A stretch of DNA of 64,000 bases from JAEMQF01 sp963791595. Lineage in GTDB: Bacteria > Pseudomonadota > Gammaproteobacteria > Burkholderiales > Burkholderiaceae_C. Shown here one piece after another: positions 1 through 11,475 of this stretch. Numbering within the stretch: the first letter of the stretch is position 1; every line of letters starts with the position of its first letter. The stretch lies in contig CAWBTF010000012.1 in NCBI GenBank assembly GCA_963791595.1, positions 372,001 through 436,000 of the forward strand. The letters run 5' to 3'. Under the pieces are notes generated by a model. It saw only the letters and a program-made list of their open reading frames with translations. It did no database searches and was not told where the DNA came from. A program made the translations under genes and the position numbers.

Positions 1-1120
1 GTGCCAGGCCCTTGAAGTCGCCCACCTCCTCGGCCTCGAAACCTTGCCGCGACAGCAGCATGATCAGGCCGAAGGTGCCGAGCGTCGTGAGCACATAGGT
101 GATCACGTAGAACATCGCCGAGCTGTACGCGTTGGCCGCGGACAACGTGTTGTTGTTCACCACGCCCGAGCACAGGCCGAGCAGCATGAAACCCATCTGC
201 GCGATCGTCGAGTACGCAAGCATGCGTTTCAGGTTGGTCTGTGCGATCGCCGCCACGTTGCCGAGCAGCATCGAGCCGACGGAGAGCACGATCAGCATCT
301 GCTGCCAATCGACCGCCAGGCCGAGCATGCCCTCCACCAGCAGGCGGATCGTGATCGCGAATGCCGCGAGCTTGGGCGCACCGCCGATCAGCAGCGTCAC
401 CGCCGTCGGCGCGCCCTGGTACACGTCGGGTACCCACATGTGGAACGGCACCGCGCCGAGCTTGAAGCCCAGGCCAGAGACAACGAACACCACCCCGAGA
501 ATGAGCACGCCCTTGTTGATCTGGCCGGTGCCGATGGCCTTGAACACTTCGTTGATCTCGAGCGAGCCGGTCGCGCCGTAGAGCATTGACAAACCGTAAA
601 GCAGAAAGCCGCTGGCGAGCGCGCCGAGCACGAAATACTTCATCGCCGCTTCTGTCGCCGGCGCGTGGTCTCGGCGCAGCGCAGTCAGCGCGTACAGGCT
701 CAGCGACATCAGCTCCAGGCCGAGGTAAACGACGAGGAAGTTGTTTGCCGACAGCATCACCAGAATGCCGAGCAGCGAGAACATCGTGAGCGAGAACAAC
801 TCGCCCTTGAGCATGTCGCGCTGCGCGGCGTAGGGGCGTGCATAGGCGAGCGAGATCATCGTCGCGAGCGCCGCGAAGAAGCCGAGCAGGTGGCCCAGCG
901 GGTCGGCCACGACCATGCGCTGCATCGCGTAGGTGGACGAGCCCTCGTTGAACGCCGCCAGGTGCATCAGCGCCACCGCGGCGAGTGTGGCCTGGGTGAG
1001 GCCGTAGGTAACTCGCTTGAGCGGGTCGGTCACCCACAGGTCGACCAGCGTGATCGCGCAGGCCATCGTGAGCAGCACGATCTCGGGGTAGGCGGCTTGC
1101 CAGTTCATGAGTGCGTTCAT
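1..1120 (-). CDS. nuoN: NADH-quinone oxidoreductase subunit N (partial, 3' end outside window)
   Basis: Membrane antiporter-like subunit of respiratory complex I, part of the proton-pumping arm. The frame starts at ATG 1120 (MNALMNWQAAYPE) and stays open to the left edge, giving about 373 residues; the last roughly 100 residues of a usual 480-500 aa protein lie outside. It is strongly hydrophobic. The family core FHMWVPDVYQGAPT (a proton-channel helix of the NuoL/M/N family) is present, followed by LAYSTIAQMGFMLLG. It begins 13 bases after the corrected nuoM stop and is the last gene of the nuo operon. The family is certain; only the C-terminus is unseen. Confidence 0.95.
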   Translation of the reverse strand, partial: MNALMNWQAAYPEIVLLTMACAITLVDLWVTDPLKRVTYGLTQATLAAVALMHLAAFNEGSSTYAMQRMVVADPLGHLLGFFAALATMISLAYARPYAAQRDMLKGELFSLTMFSLLGILVMLSANNFLVVYLGLELMSLSLYALTALRRDHAPATEAAMKYFVLGALASGFLLYGLSMLYGATGSLEINEVFKAIGTGQINKGVLILGVVFVVSGLGFKLGAVPFHMWVPDVYQGAPTAVTLLIGGAPKLAAFAITIRLLVEGMLGLAVDWQQMLIVLSVGSMLLGNVAAIAQTNLKRMLAYSTIAQMGFMLLGLCSGVVNNNTLSAANAYSSAMFYVITYVLTTLGTFGLIMLLSRQGFEAEEVGDFKGLA

Positions 1121-1133
1121 GGTGCAGGCAGCC

Positions 1134-2628
1134 TCAATTCAGCTTCGACACGGCAACGTGCTTCAGCAGTTCGAGCACCGAGACGTGCATCACATCGGTG
1201 AACGGCTTCGGGTACAGGCCCATCCAGAGCACCGCAATGGCCAGCAGCGCGAGCATCGCGAATTCGCGCGGGTTGATGTCCGTCAGCTCGCGCACACGGT
1301 CGTTTCGCGATGGCGCCGAAATAGACGCGCTTGACCATCCACAGCGTGTACGCGGCACCGAACACGAGCGTCGTCGCGGCCAGTGCGGCGAGCCAGAAGT
1401 TCACCTTGGTCACGCCCAGAATCACCATCCATTCGCCGACGAATCCGCTGGTTCCAGGCAGGCCGCAATTGGCCATCGCAAACAGCACGGCGAACGCGGC
1501 GAACTTGGGCATCGTGTTGACCACGCCGCCGTAGGCCGCGATCTCGCGCGAGTGCACCCGGTCGTAGAGCACGCCGATGCACAGGAACATCGCGCCGGAA
1601 ATGAAGCCGTGCGACACCATCTGCACGATGCCGCCCGACACGGCGAGCTCGTTGCCCTTGCCGGCGGCGTCGAAGATGAAGAAGCCGAGCGTCACGAAGC
1701 CCATGTGGGCGACCGACGAATACGCGACGAGTTTCTTCATGTCTTGCTGCACCAGCGCCACCAGCCCGATGTACAGCACCGCGATCAGCGACAACGCGAC
1801 GATCAGCCACGCCCATTGGTGGCTCGCGTCGGGCGTGATCGGCAGCGAGAAGCGCAGGAAACCGTAGGCGCCGAGCTTGAGCATGATCGCCGCCAGCACC
1901 ACCGAGCCGCCGGTGGGCGCTTCCACGTGCGCGTCGGGCAGCCAGGTGTGCACCGGCCACATCGGCACCTTCACGGCGAACGCGAGCAGGAAGGCGAAGA
2001 ACAGCAGCGACTGCGCGGGCCCCGGCAACGGCAGCTTGTGCCAGGTGAGGATGTCGAAACTGCCACCCGACTTGTAGTACAGGTAGATCAGCGCCACCAG
2101 CATCAGCAACGATCCCGCCAGCGTGTACAGGAAGAACTTGAACGCCGCGTAGACGCGGTTCGGCCCGCCCCAGACGCCGATGATGATGTACATCGGGATC
2201 AGTGTCGCCTCGAAGAACACGTAGAACAGCAGCCCGTCGAGCGCGCAGAACACGCCGATCATCAGGCCCGAGAGGATGAGGAACGCGCCCATGTACTGGT
2301 TGACGCGCTGCTCGATCACCTGCCACGCCGAGATCACGACGATCACCGTGATGAACGCGGTGAGCGGCACGAACCACAGCGACAGGCCGTCCACGCCGAG
2401 GTGGTAGCGCACGTTGAAGCGCGCGATCCACGCCGCGTTTTCCTGGAACTGCATTGCCGCGGTGGCGGTGTCGAAGCCCGACACCAGCGGCAGCGTGACC
2501 AAGAAGCTCGCGATCGCGGCGATCAGCGCGACCCAGCGCGCGCTGGGCGCTTGATCGTCACGCCCGAGCGCGAGCAGCAACGCCCCTGCGGCGATGGGCA
2601 ACCAGATGGCGGCGCTCAACAGACCCAT
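1134..2628 (-). CDS. nuoM: NADH-quinone oxidoreductase subunit M, interrupted by an apparent +1 frameshift
   Basis: Antiporter-like proton-pumping subunit of complex I. ATG 2628 (MGLLSAAIWLP) opens a many-helix protein with the family signatures VPMWPVHTWLPDAHVEAPTG and KKLVAYSSVAHMGFVTLG. After VYFGAIA the frame breaks inside AAA (plus strand 1303-1305). One frame gives a polar, unrelated tail. The next frame continues as NDRVRELTDINPREFAM and a final helix ending in HVAVSKLN at 1134. The span of 1495 bases is one more than a multiple of three. Removing one base restores about 497 residues, the normal length. I read this as an intact gene with a one-base insertion, probably a sequence error. 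Confidence 0.9.
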
Positions 2629-2648
2629 GTTCTTGTTCTTGGTTGCGG

Positions 2649-4670
2649 TTATTTCGTCAGCGGGTTGCCCAACAGGTAGGGCCACAACTGCCACGTCATC
2701 AGCCCGACCACGCCGACGATCATCACCAGCGCGTACCAGTACAGGTAGCCGTTCTGCAACAGGCGAAGCACGGCCGCTGCGCCACCGATGCCGCGCGCCG
2801 AGCCGTTGATGGCGCCGTCGATGATGCCCACATCACCGCGCTGCCACAGGCTGGTGCCGACGCGGCAAGTCGCCGGCGCGATGATGTTCTCGTTGAACCA
2901 GTCCATGTAGTACTTGTTGTCGAGCACGCGGTAGATGGGCTCGAAGCGCGCCTTGATCGCCGCCGGAATGGCTGGGTTGCGCAGATAGAAATACCAGGCC
3001 ATCACGACACCGGCAAGCGCGAGCCAAAACGGCAAGCTGCTCAGGCCATGCAGCGCCATCGCCCACGCGCCATGGAAGTTCGCGCCAAGCTCGGCCATCG
3101 CACCGTGGCGGGTGGCGTCGACGGCAATCGAGTCTTTCATGAACTCGCCGAACAGCATCGGCTGGATCGTCAGGTAGCCGATCACGACCGATGGAATCGC
3201 CAACAGCACGAGCGGCAGCGTCACGACCCAGGGAGTTTCATGCGGGTCGTGGTGCTTGGCGTGCGCGTCGTGGTGATCGTGCTCTCCTGGGAAGGGCTTG
3301 TGGTGGAAACGCGCCTGCCCGTGGAACACGAGGAAATACATGCGGAACGAATAGAACGCGGTGACGAACACACCAAGCGTCACCGCGAAGTAGGCGAAGC
3401 CGGAGCCCGCGATCTGGCTCGCGTGCACCGCTTCGATGATGCTGTCTTTCGAGTAGAAACCGGCGAACAGCGGCGTGCCGATCAGCGCGAGCGAACCGAC
3501 CAGCGACGTGATCCAGGTGATGGGCATGTACTTGCGCAGGCCGCCCATGTTGCGGATGTCCTGGTCATGGTGCATGCCGATGATCACCGAACCCGCGGCG
3601 AGGAACAGCAGCGCCTTGAAGAACGCATGCGTCATCAGGTGGAACACCGCCACTGAATAGGCCGATGCACCGAGCGCCACCGTCATGTAGCCGAGCTGAC
3701 TGAGCGTGGAGTAAGCGACGACGCGCTTGATGTCGTTCTGGATGATGCCCAGGAACCCCATGAACAGAGCCGTGATCGCGCCGATCACGAGCACGAAGCT
3801 CAGCGCCGTGTCGGACAGCTCGAACAGCGGCGACATGCGCGCCACCATGAAGATGCCCGCCGTGACCATGGTCGCGGCGTGGATCAGCGCGGAAATCGGC
3901 GTCGGGCCTTCCATCGAATCGGGCAGCCACACGTGCAGCGGAAACTGCGCGCTCTTGCCCATCGCGCCGATGAACAGGCAGATGCAGATCACGGTGATGA
4001 GCATCCAGCCGGTGCCCGGGAACGACAGCTTCGCGAGTTCCGGGCCCTTGGCGAAAGCCTGTGCGTAGTCCAGCGTTCCGGCGAAGGCGACGATCAGGCC
4101 GATGCCCAGAATGAAGCCGAAGTCGCCGACCCGGTTCACGAGGAACGCCTTCATGTTCGCGAAGATCGCGGTCGGCCGCGTGTACCAGAAGCCGATCAGC
4201 AGGTACGACACGAGACCCACCGCTTCCCAGCCGAAGAACAGCTGCAGGAAGTTGTTGCTCATCACGAGCATCAACATCGAGAACGTGAACAGCGAAATGT
4301 AGCTGAAGAAGCGCTGGTAGCCGTCGTCTTCCGCCATGTAGCCGATGGTGTAGATGTGCACCATCAGCGAGACGAAGCTGACCACGAGCATCATCATCGC
4401 CGACAGGCCGTCGATCAGGAAGCCGACTTCCATCTTCAGGCCCTCTAACACCATCCACTCGTAGACGGTGGCATTCAGGCGCGCGCCGTCGAACGCGACG
4501 GCTTTCCACGTGATTGCCGAAATCACGAACGAGATGAACACGGCGAGGATCGTCACGCTGTGCGCGCCGCGCCGGCCGATCATCTTGCCGAACAGGCCCG
4601 CGGCGAGCGCACCCACCAGCGGCGCGAGCGGCACCGCGAGCAGCAGGGGAAGCGAGAGTTGTGCCGACAT
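2649..4670 (-). CDS. nuoL: NADH-quinone oxidoreductase subunit L
   Basis: The largest antiporter-like subunit of complex I; its C-terminal helix lies along the membrane arm. ATG 4670 (MSAQLSLPLLL) is chosen because it begins directly with the first membrane helix; a longer in-frame extension upstream is arginine-rich and is antisense-type noise. The 673 residues match the family. Conserved stretches include FFGWEAVGLVSYLLIGFW, FPLHVWLPDSMEGPTPISAL (proton-channel region) and VVAYSTLSQLGYM. A His-rich loop (GEHDHHDAHAKHHDPHE) lies before the C-terminal helices. It sits 20 bases upstream of nuoM and 5 bases after nuoK. Confidence 0.96.
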   Translation of the reverse strand: MSAQLSLPLLLAVPLAPLVGALAAGLFGKMIGRRGAHSVTILAVFISFVISAITWKAVAFDGARLNATVYEWMVLEGLKMEVGFLIDGLSAMMMLVVSFVSLMVHIYTIGYMAEDDGYQRFFSYISLFTFSMLMLVMSNNFLQLFFGWEAVGLVSYLLIGFWYTRPTAIFANMKAFLVNRVGDFGFILGIGLIVAFAGTLDYAQAFAKGPELAKLSFPGTGWMLITVICICLFIGAMGKSAQFPLHVWLPDSMEGPTPISALIHAATMVTAGIFMVARMSPLFELSDTALSFVLVIGAITALFMGFLGIIQNDIKRVVAYSTLSQLGYMTVALGASAYSVAVFHLMTHAFFKALLFLAAGSVIIGMHHDQDIRNMGGLRKYMPITWITSLVGSLALIGTPLFAGFYSKDSIIEAVHASQIAGSGFAYFAVTLGVFVTAFYSFRMYFLVFHGQARFHHKPFPGEHDHHDAHAKHHDPHETPWVVTLPLVLLAIPSVVIGYLTIQPMLFGEFMKDSIAVDATRHGAMAELGANFHGAWAMALHGLSSLPFWLALAGVVMAWYFYLRNPAIPAAIKARFEPIYRVLDNKYYMDWFNENIIAPATCRVGTSLWQRGDVGIIDGAINGSARGIGGAAAVLRLLQNGYLYWYALVMIVGVVGLMTWQLWPYLLGNPLTK

Positions 4671-4675
4671 CTCGT

Positions 4676-5005
4676 TCAGCCCTTCAGCGAATCCATCTCG
4701 TCGACATTGATCGACGCACGGTTGCGGAACAGCACGACCAGGATCGCCAGCCCGATCGCCGACTCCGCCGCCGCAACGGTGAGGATGAAGAACACGAACA
4801 CCTGGCCGGCCATGCGGTCGGCGCTCGCCGGCAGGTAGTGAGAGAAGGCGACGAAATTCATGTTCACGGCGAGCAGCATCAGCTCGATCGCCATCAACAG
4901 CACGATCAGGTTCTTCCGGTTCAGGTAGATGCCGATCACCGAAATCGCGAACAGCAAGGCGCCGAGCGACAGGTAGTGGCCGAGCGTGACGGGCCCGAGC
5001 GTCAT
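4676..5005 (-). CDS. nuoK: NADH-quinone oxidoreductase subunit K
   Basis: Small three-helix membrane subunit of complex I at the quinone-proximal part of the membrane arm. ATG 5005 gives 109 residues, slightly longer than the usual 100-102. The buried acidic residues are visible in LLMAIELMLLAVNMNF and LTVAAAESAIGLAI. The start codon overlaps the nuoJ stop in an ATGA arrangement, so translation of the two is probably coupled. The identity is certain. Confidence 0.96.
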   Translation of the reverse strand: MTLGPVTLGHYLSLGALLFAISVIGIYLNRKNLIVLLMAIELMLLAVNMNFVAFSHYLPASADRMAGQVFVFFILTVAAAESAIGLAILVVLFRNRASINVDEMDSLKG

Positions 5006-5643
5006 CGCGCCCCCTCTTCCCCGGCACCGTGCTGGGTTCCGGTTTCGCGCGGCACCGATGGCATCTGCACGATGCGCACCCGATCTTCCTTGCGTGCGCG
5101 CACCTGCTGCGAGGGATCGACGTACTTGGAGTCCTTGCGGCGGCGCAATGTCAGCGCGATCGCCGCGATGATCGCCACGAGCAGCAGCACCGCGGCAATC
5201 TGCAACGGGTACAGATAGTTCGTATAGACCTCGATGCCGAGCAGCTTGGTATTGCCCATTTTCAGCTCGGCGGCGGTGGGCGCCACCGCGTCGCTGCCGC
5301 GAAAGCCGGGCAGCAGTACCGCCGCCATTTCCAGCGCGATCACCACACCGACCAGCGCCGCAAGCGGAAAATGAGTCCAGAAGCCTTCGCGCAGCGTGTC
5401 GGCGTTGATGTCGAGCATCATCACGACGAACAGGAACAGCACCATCACCGCGCCCACGTAGACGAGCACGAGAGAAATCGCAAGGAACTCGGCGCGCAGC
5501 AGCATCCAGATGCACGCCGCCGTGAAGAACGCGAGCACGAGGAACAGCGCCGAGTGCACCGCGCTGCGCGCCGTGATGACGCGTAAGCCCGCCAGCAGCA
5601 GCACGGCGGAAAACACGTAGAACAGCGCGCTTGTCGTATTCAT
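5002..5643 (-). CDS. nuoJ: NADH-quinone oxidoreductase subunit J
   Basis: Membrane subunit of complex I with five predicted helices. The 213-residue protein starts MNTTSALFYVFSAVL. The conserved third-helix region reads FLAISLVLVYVGAVMVLFLF, the segment that undergoes a pi-bulge transition in known structures. The C-terminal 35 residues are charged and variable, as usual. It lies 7 bases after nuoI and overlaps nuoK by 4 bases. Confidence 0.96.
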   Translation of the reverse strand: MNTTSALFYVFSAVLLLAGLRVITARSAVHSALFLVLAFFTAACIWMLLRAEFLAISLVLVYVGAVMVLFLFVVMMLDINADTLREGFWTHFPLAALVGVVIALEMAAVLLPGFRGSDAVAPTAAELKMGNTKLLGIEVYTNYLYPLQIAAVLLLVAIIAAIALTLRRRKDSKYVDPSQQVRARKEDRVRIVQMPSVPRETGTQHGAGEEGAR

Positions 5644-5650
5644 TGGCCAA

Positions 5651-6151
5651 TCAACGGTACTTGGCGTCGGCGCGCCGGCTCTCGGCGATTTCGCTCTCGT
5701 AGCGGTCGCCCACCGCGAGCAGCATGTCTTTCGTGAAGTACAGGTCGCCGCGCTTTTCGCCGTGGAACTCGAAGATGTGCGTTTCGACGATCGAGTCGAC
5801 CGGGCAGCTTTCTTCGCAGAAACCGCAGAAGATGCACTTCGTCATGTCGATGTCGTAGCGCGTCGTGCGGCGCGATCCGTCGGCGCGAACTTCGCTCTCG
5901 ATTGTGATCGCCATCGCGGGGCAGACGGCTTCGCACAGCTTGCACGCGATGCAGCGCTCTTCGCCGTTTTCATAGCGGCGCAGCGCATGCAACCCACGAA
6001 AGCGCGGGCTGAGCGGCGTCTTTTCCTCCGGATACTGCACCGTGATCTTGCGCGACAGGAAGAACCTGCCGGTCAGGGCCATGCCCTTGAACAGCTCGGC
6101 GAGCATGAAGCTCGAGAAGAAATCTTTCAGTGGTGTCGATGCGGCAGCCAT
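5651..6151 (-). CDS. nuoI: NADH-quinone oxidoreductase subunit I (2x[4Fe-4S] ferredoxin)
   Basis: Peripheral-arm subunit carrying clusters N6a and N6b, which pass electrons towards NuoB. The 166-residue protein has an N-terminal amphipathic anchor (residues 1-30) and two ferredoxin motifs: CIACKLCEAVCP near residue 67 and CIFCGFCEESCP near residue 106. All eight cluster cysteines are present. ATG 6151 lies 8 bases after the nuoH stop. Confidence 0.97.
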   Translation of the reverse strand: MAAASTPLKDFFSSFMLAELFKGMALTGRFFLSRKITVQYPEEKTPLSPRFRGLHALRRYENGEERCIACKLCEAVCPAMAITIESEVRADGSRRTTRYDIDMTKCIFCGFCEESCPVDSIVETHIFEFHGEKRGDLYFTKDMLLAVGDRYESEIAESRRADAKYR

Positions 6152-6159
6152 AGCTCAGC

Positions 6160-7224
6160 TCACTTCCAGATGGTCCACGGCGACTGGATCCACAGGCCCA
6201 CGACCACCAGCCACACGAGCGTGAGCGGAATGAAGATCTTCCAGCCCAGCCGCATGATCTGGTCATAGCGGAACCGCGGGAAGGTGGCGCGCACCCAGAG
6301 GAACAGGGTGCAGATGGCGAAGGTCTTCGCACCGAGCCAGATCCAACCGGGAATCGCGTTGAACACCTGGCTGTCGATGGGCGGCAGCCAGCCGCCGAGG
6401 AACATGATCGACGCGAGCGTCGACACCAGAATGATGTTCGCGTATTCGGCGAGGAAGAACATCGCGAACGACATGCCCGAATACTCGACCATGTGCCCGG
6501 CGACGATTTCCGACTCGCCTTCCACCACGTCGAAGGGGTGGCGGTTCGTTTCGGCGATGCCGGCGATCAGGTACACGCCGAAGATCGGCAGCAGCGGCAG
6601 CCAGTTCCAGCTGAGAAAGATCAGACCCTTGTCGGCAAATGCGCCCTTGCCCTGGCCGAGCACGATGTCGGTGATGTTCAAGCTGGCCGAGACCATCAGC
6701 ACGACGACGAGCGCGAAGCCCATCGCGATCTCGTAGCTCACCATCTGCGCCGACGCGCGCAGCGCACCGAGGAACGCGTACTTCGAGTTCGACGCCCAGC
6801 CGGCGATGATGACGCCGTAGACCTCCATCGACGTGATCGCCATCAGGAACAGCAGCCCGGCGTTGATGTCGGCCAGCGCAATCTCGGGACCGAACGGCAC
6901 GACGACCCAGGCCGCGAGCGAGGGCATGATCGTCATGATCGGGCCAAGGAAGAACAGAGCCTTGTTCGCCGCCGTCGGGACGATGATTTCCTTCATCAGC
7001 AGTTTCAGTGCGTCGGCAATCGGCGTGAGCAGGCCGCGCGGGCCGACGCGGTTCGGCCCGGGGCGCAGTTGCGACCAGCCGATCGCGACGCGCTCCCACA
7101 GCGTGAGGTAGGCAACGCACCCCATCAGCGGCGCGAGCAGCGCGACGATCTTGATCAGCGACCACACGACGGGCCAGGCGCCGCCGAAGAGGCTGCTGCC
7201 GAAGGCTTGGAATTCGTCGAGCAT
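6160..7224 (-). CDS. nuoH: NADH-quinone oxidoreductase subunit H
   Basis: Membrane subunit joining the hydrophilic and membrane arms and forming much of the quinone tunnel. The 354 residues match the family. Signatures include WERVAIGWSQLRPGPNRVGP in the first loop, the acidic loop GIAETNRHPFDVVEGESEIV and the C-terminal RATFPRFRYDQIMRLGWK. Only 1 base separates its start from the nuoG stop. Confidence 0.97.
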   Translation of the reverse strand: MLDEFQAFGSSLFGGAWPVVWSLIKIVALLAPLMGCVAYLTLWERVAIGWSQLRPGPNRVGPRGLLTPIADALKLLMKEIIVPTAANKALFFLGPIMTIMPSLAAWVVVPFGPEIALADINAGLLFLMAITSMEVYGVIIAGWASNSKYAFLGALRASAQMVSYEIAMGFALVVVLMVSASLNITDIVLGQGKGAFADKGLIFLSWNWLPLLPIFGVYLIAGIAETNRHPFDVVEGESEIVAGHMVEYSGMSFAMFFLAEYANIILVSTLASIMFLGGWLPPIDSQVFNAIPGWIWLGAKTFAICTLFLWVRATFPRFRYDQIMRLGWKIFIPLTLVWLVVVGLWIQSPWTIWK

Positions 7225-7225
7225 G

Positions 7226-9571
7226 TCAGGCTGCCTCGACGTTCACGGCACCGAACATCGCGCCGAGCAGCGCGGTGTCGGCGTGGCCGGCGGGGACTCG
7301 CACGGTGTTCGCGGCCAGCGTCGCATCGAGCCGCGCCGGCAACACGGCCTGCGCAGTGCCTTGCGAGACGCGCACTTTCGCGCCGGGCGCGAGGCCCAGT
7401 TGCTGCCACAGCACCGTGGGCAAGGCTGCCATCGGCGCCCGTGCATCAGCCGTCATTTGCAGCGAATGGGCGTGGCGCACGAGCGAATCGGCGGCGTAGA
7501 TCGGGACGTCGCTGACTCGCTCGAGCCCGGCATTGGCTCGGCCCGCGGCGGCAGCGGGTGCGGCTGCGTCCGCTTCGCTTGCATTGCTCAAACGCGCGGA
7601 CAGCGTGGCCAGATCGCCCAGCGCCTCCTTCTTCACGTCTTCCGAGGTCTCGAAGTCGAAGCCCTGCAGCTCGAGCAGATTGGCGAGCACGCGCAGCACC
7701 TTCCACGCCGGCCGTGCATCGCCCGCGGGCTTCACGACGCCATGGAAACTCTGCACCCGTCCTTCGGCGTTGACGAAGGTGCCCGACGTTTCGGTGAACG
7801 GCGCGATCGGCAACAGCACGTCGACATGCTCGAGCGAATGCAGCTGCAGCGGGCTCAGCGCGACGACAAACTCAGCCGCGCGCAGCGCGGTGGCGGCCGC
7901 GGCCGGATCGGCGGCATCTAACAGCGGGTCGACATTGAGCATCAGCAGTGCCTTCAGCGGCATCGGCGCGCTGCCCAGCATCTGCCCGGCGTTCAAACCT
8001 TTCACGCCAGGCATCGCGCCCACGAGTTGCGCACCGACCGTGTTCGCCGCTTCCGTGAGGTAGCCGACGCTCGCCCCGGTGTGCGCGCCGATCCACTGCG
8101 CCAACGACAACAACGCGCCAGCCTGCGGATGCTGGGCAGCGGCGTTACCAAGCAACACGGCCTTGCGCTCGCCCGAACGCAAGGATTGCGCCATCGCCTG
8201 TGCAGCCGCACTCGCCTGACCCGGCATCGGCGCGGCAATGCCCTTGGCCTGCGCAATCGCGGCGGCCACATCGGCCAGGGTCTGCACCCACCGGCTCGGC
8301 GCGGCGACGATGCTTTCGCCGAGGTTGATCAACCAATCGTCTTGCAGCGCATGAATGCTGTGCAGCTTCGCGCCCTTGCGCACGGCGTGGCGCAGGCGCA
8401 GCGCGAACAGCGGGTGGTCCTTGCGCAGGAACGAGCCGACAACGAGGGCGGATTGCAGGGAAGCAAGCGCATCGATCGGCATGCCGAGCCAGCGCGCTTC
8501 GCCCGGCCGAGGCGGATTGCTGAAGTCGGCGTGGCGCATGCGATGGTCGACATTCGGGCTGCCCATCGCGTGCACGAGCTTGGTGAGCAGGTGCAGCTCC
8601 TCGACCGTGCTGTGCGCACTGCCCAGCGCACCGACGCTTTGCGCGCCGTGGTCGAGCATGATCTGCGTGAGGCTGCGCGCCACATATTCGAGCGCCTGGG
8701 TCCACGACACCGCTTTCCACTCACCGCCCTGCTTGATCATCGGCGTGGTGAGGCGCGCGTCGCTGTTCAGCGCTTCGTAAGAGAAGCGGTCGCGATCGGC
8801 GATCCAGCATTCGTTCACCGCTTCGTTTTCCAGCGGCAAGACGCGCATCACCTTGTTCGCCTTCACCTGCACCACCAGGTTGGCACCGGTGCTGTCGTGC
8901 GGGCTGATGCTCTTGCGGCGCTGCAACTCCCAGGTGCGCGCGCTGTAGCGAAACGGCTTGCTCGTCAGCGCGCCGACCGGGCAGATGTCGATCATGTTGC
9001 CCGAGAGCTCGGAGTCGATCGTCTCGCCGGCAATCGTCGTGATCTCGGAATGCTCGCCGCGGTGGATCATTCCCAGCTCCATCACGCCGGCCACTTCCTG
9101 CCCGAAGCGAACGCAGCGCGTGCAATGGATGCAGCGGCTCATCTCTTCCATCGAGACCAGCGGCCCCACGTCCTTGTGCGACACGACGCGCTTTTCTTCG
9201 GTGTAGCGCGACGCAGCGGCGCCGTATCCCACCGCCAGGTCCTGCAACTGGCACTCGCCGCCCTGGTCGCAGATCGGGCAATCGAGCGGATGGTTGATCA
9301 GCAGAAACTCCATCACGCCCTGCTGCGCCTGGACCGCCTTCGCACTCTTGGTGCGGACGATCATGCCTTGCGTGACCGGTGTGGCGCACGCGGGCATCGG
9401 CTTTGGCGCCTTTTCGATGTCGACCAGGCACATGCGGCAGTTCGCCGCGATCGACAATTTCTTGTGGTAGCAGAAGTGCGGAATGTAGGTGCCGCACTGG
9501 TCGGCGGCGTGCATGATCACGCTGCCCTCAAGCACCTGCACCTTGCGACCGTCGAGTTCGATTTCAATCAT
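7226..9571 (-). CDS. nuoG: NADH-quinone oxidoreductase subunit G
   Basis: Iron-sulfur subunit of the NADH-oxidising module. The 781 residues begin with a [2Fe-2S] ferredoxin-like domain (YIPHFCYH, NCRMCLVD, PMPACATP, residues 30-65). A His/Cys-ligated cluster motif follows (HPLDCPICDQGGECQ, near residue 95), then CIHCTRCVRF and DICPVGALTS for further [4Fe-4S] clusters. The rest is a molybdopterin-oxidoreductase-like fold without cofactor-binding signs, as in other NuoG proteins. It sits between nuoF and nuoH, with 21 and 1 bases separating them. Confidence 0.96.
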   Translation of the reverse strand: MIEIELDGRKVQVLEGSVIMHAADQCGTYIPHFCYHKKLSIAANCRMCLVDIEKAPKPMPACATPVTQGMIVRTKSAKAVQAQQGVMEFLLINHPLDCPICDQGGECQLQDLAVGYGAAASRYTEEKRVVSHKDVGPLVSMEEMSRCIHCTRCVRFGQEVAGVMELGMIHRGEHSEITTIAGETIDSELSGNMIDICPVGALTSKPFRYSARTWELQRRKSISPHDSTGANLVVQVKANKVMRVLPLENEAVNECWIADRDRFSYEALNSDARLTTPMIKQGGEWKAVSWTQALEYVARSLTQIMLDHGAQSVGALGSAHSTVEELHLLTKLVHAMGSPNVDHRMRHADFSNPPRPGEARWLGMPIDALASLQSALVVGSFLRKDHPLFALRLRHAVRKGAKLHSIHALQDDWLINLGESIVAAPSRWVQTLADVAAAIAQAKGIAAPMPGQASAAAQAMAQSLRSGERKAVLLGNAAAQHPQAGALLSLAQWIGAHTGASVGYLTEAANTVGAQLVGAMPGVKGLNAGQMLGSAPMPLKALLMLNVDPLLDAADPAAAATALRAAEFVVALSPLQLHSLEHVDVLLPIAPFTETSGTFVNAEGRVQSFHGVVKPAGDARPAWKVLRVLANLLELQGFDFETSEDVKKEALGDLATLSARLSNASEADAAAPAAAAGRANAGLERVSDVPIYAADSLVRHAHSLQMTADARAPMAALPTVLWQQLGLAPGAKVRVSQGTAQAVLPARLDATLAANTVRVPAGHADTALLGAMFGAVNVEAA

Positions 9572-9592
9572 GGGGGCGTGATTCGATGGCCG

Positions 9593-10950
<1,358 letters not shown>

Positions 10951-10951
<1 letters not shown>

Positions 10952-11475
10952 CACGCTTTCGCCGGCTCCGCGGAGGCCGGGGCTGGAGCATTCGCGCGCA
11001 AGGTCGCGATCAGGTCATCCAGTCGCGGCGCGGTCATGTAGCTGCACATCTGCAGGTCGTTGACGAGCATCACCGGCGCGTCCGCGCACGCGCCCAGGCA
11101 TTCGCTTTGCTGCACCGTGAACATGCCGTCCGCCGTGGTGCCGCCTTCATCGATACCGAGGCGGTTGCACAGATGCTGCAGCGCCTTCTGGCCGTCGCGC
11201 AACTGGCACGGCAGGTTGGTGCAGACGTTGAGCTTGAAGCGCCCGACCGGCTGCTGGTTGTACATGTTGTAGAACGTCGTGACCTCGTGCACCGCGATCG
11301 GCGGCATGCCCAGGTATACGGCGACGATCTTCTCGGCATCGCCACTCACGAACCCCTGGTCCTGCTGCACGATCGTCAGGCACGCCATCACGGCCGACTG
11401 GCGCTGGTCGGCCGGGAACTTGGCGACTTCGCGATCAAACCGCGAGCGAATCGCATCCGTTAGCACGAAGCTCAC
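10951..11475 (-). CDS. nuoE: NADH-quinone oxidoreductase subunit E ([2Fe-2S])
   Basis: Thioredoxin-like subunit carrying cluster N1a, partner of NuoF. It starts with GTG 11475 (MSFVLTDAIRSRFD), overlapping the nuoD stop by 4 bases. The 174 residues include AVHEVTTFYNMYNQ and the four cluster ligands in CTNLPC (about residue 86) and CLGAC (about residue 127). An Ala/Pro-rich tail of about 15 residues follows the fold. Confidence 0.95.

Noticed and set aside
1117..1300. Polar C-terminal tail of nuoM in the unshifted frame
   Set aside because: It is out-of-frame noise; the shifted frame carries the conserved final membrane helix.
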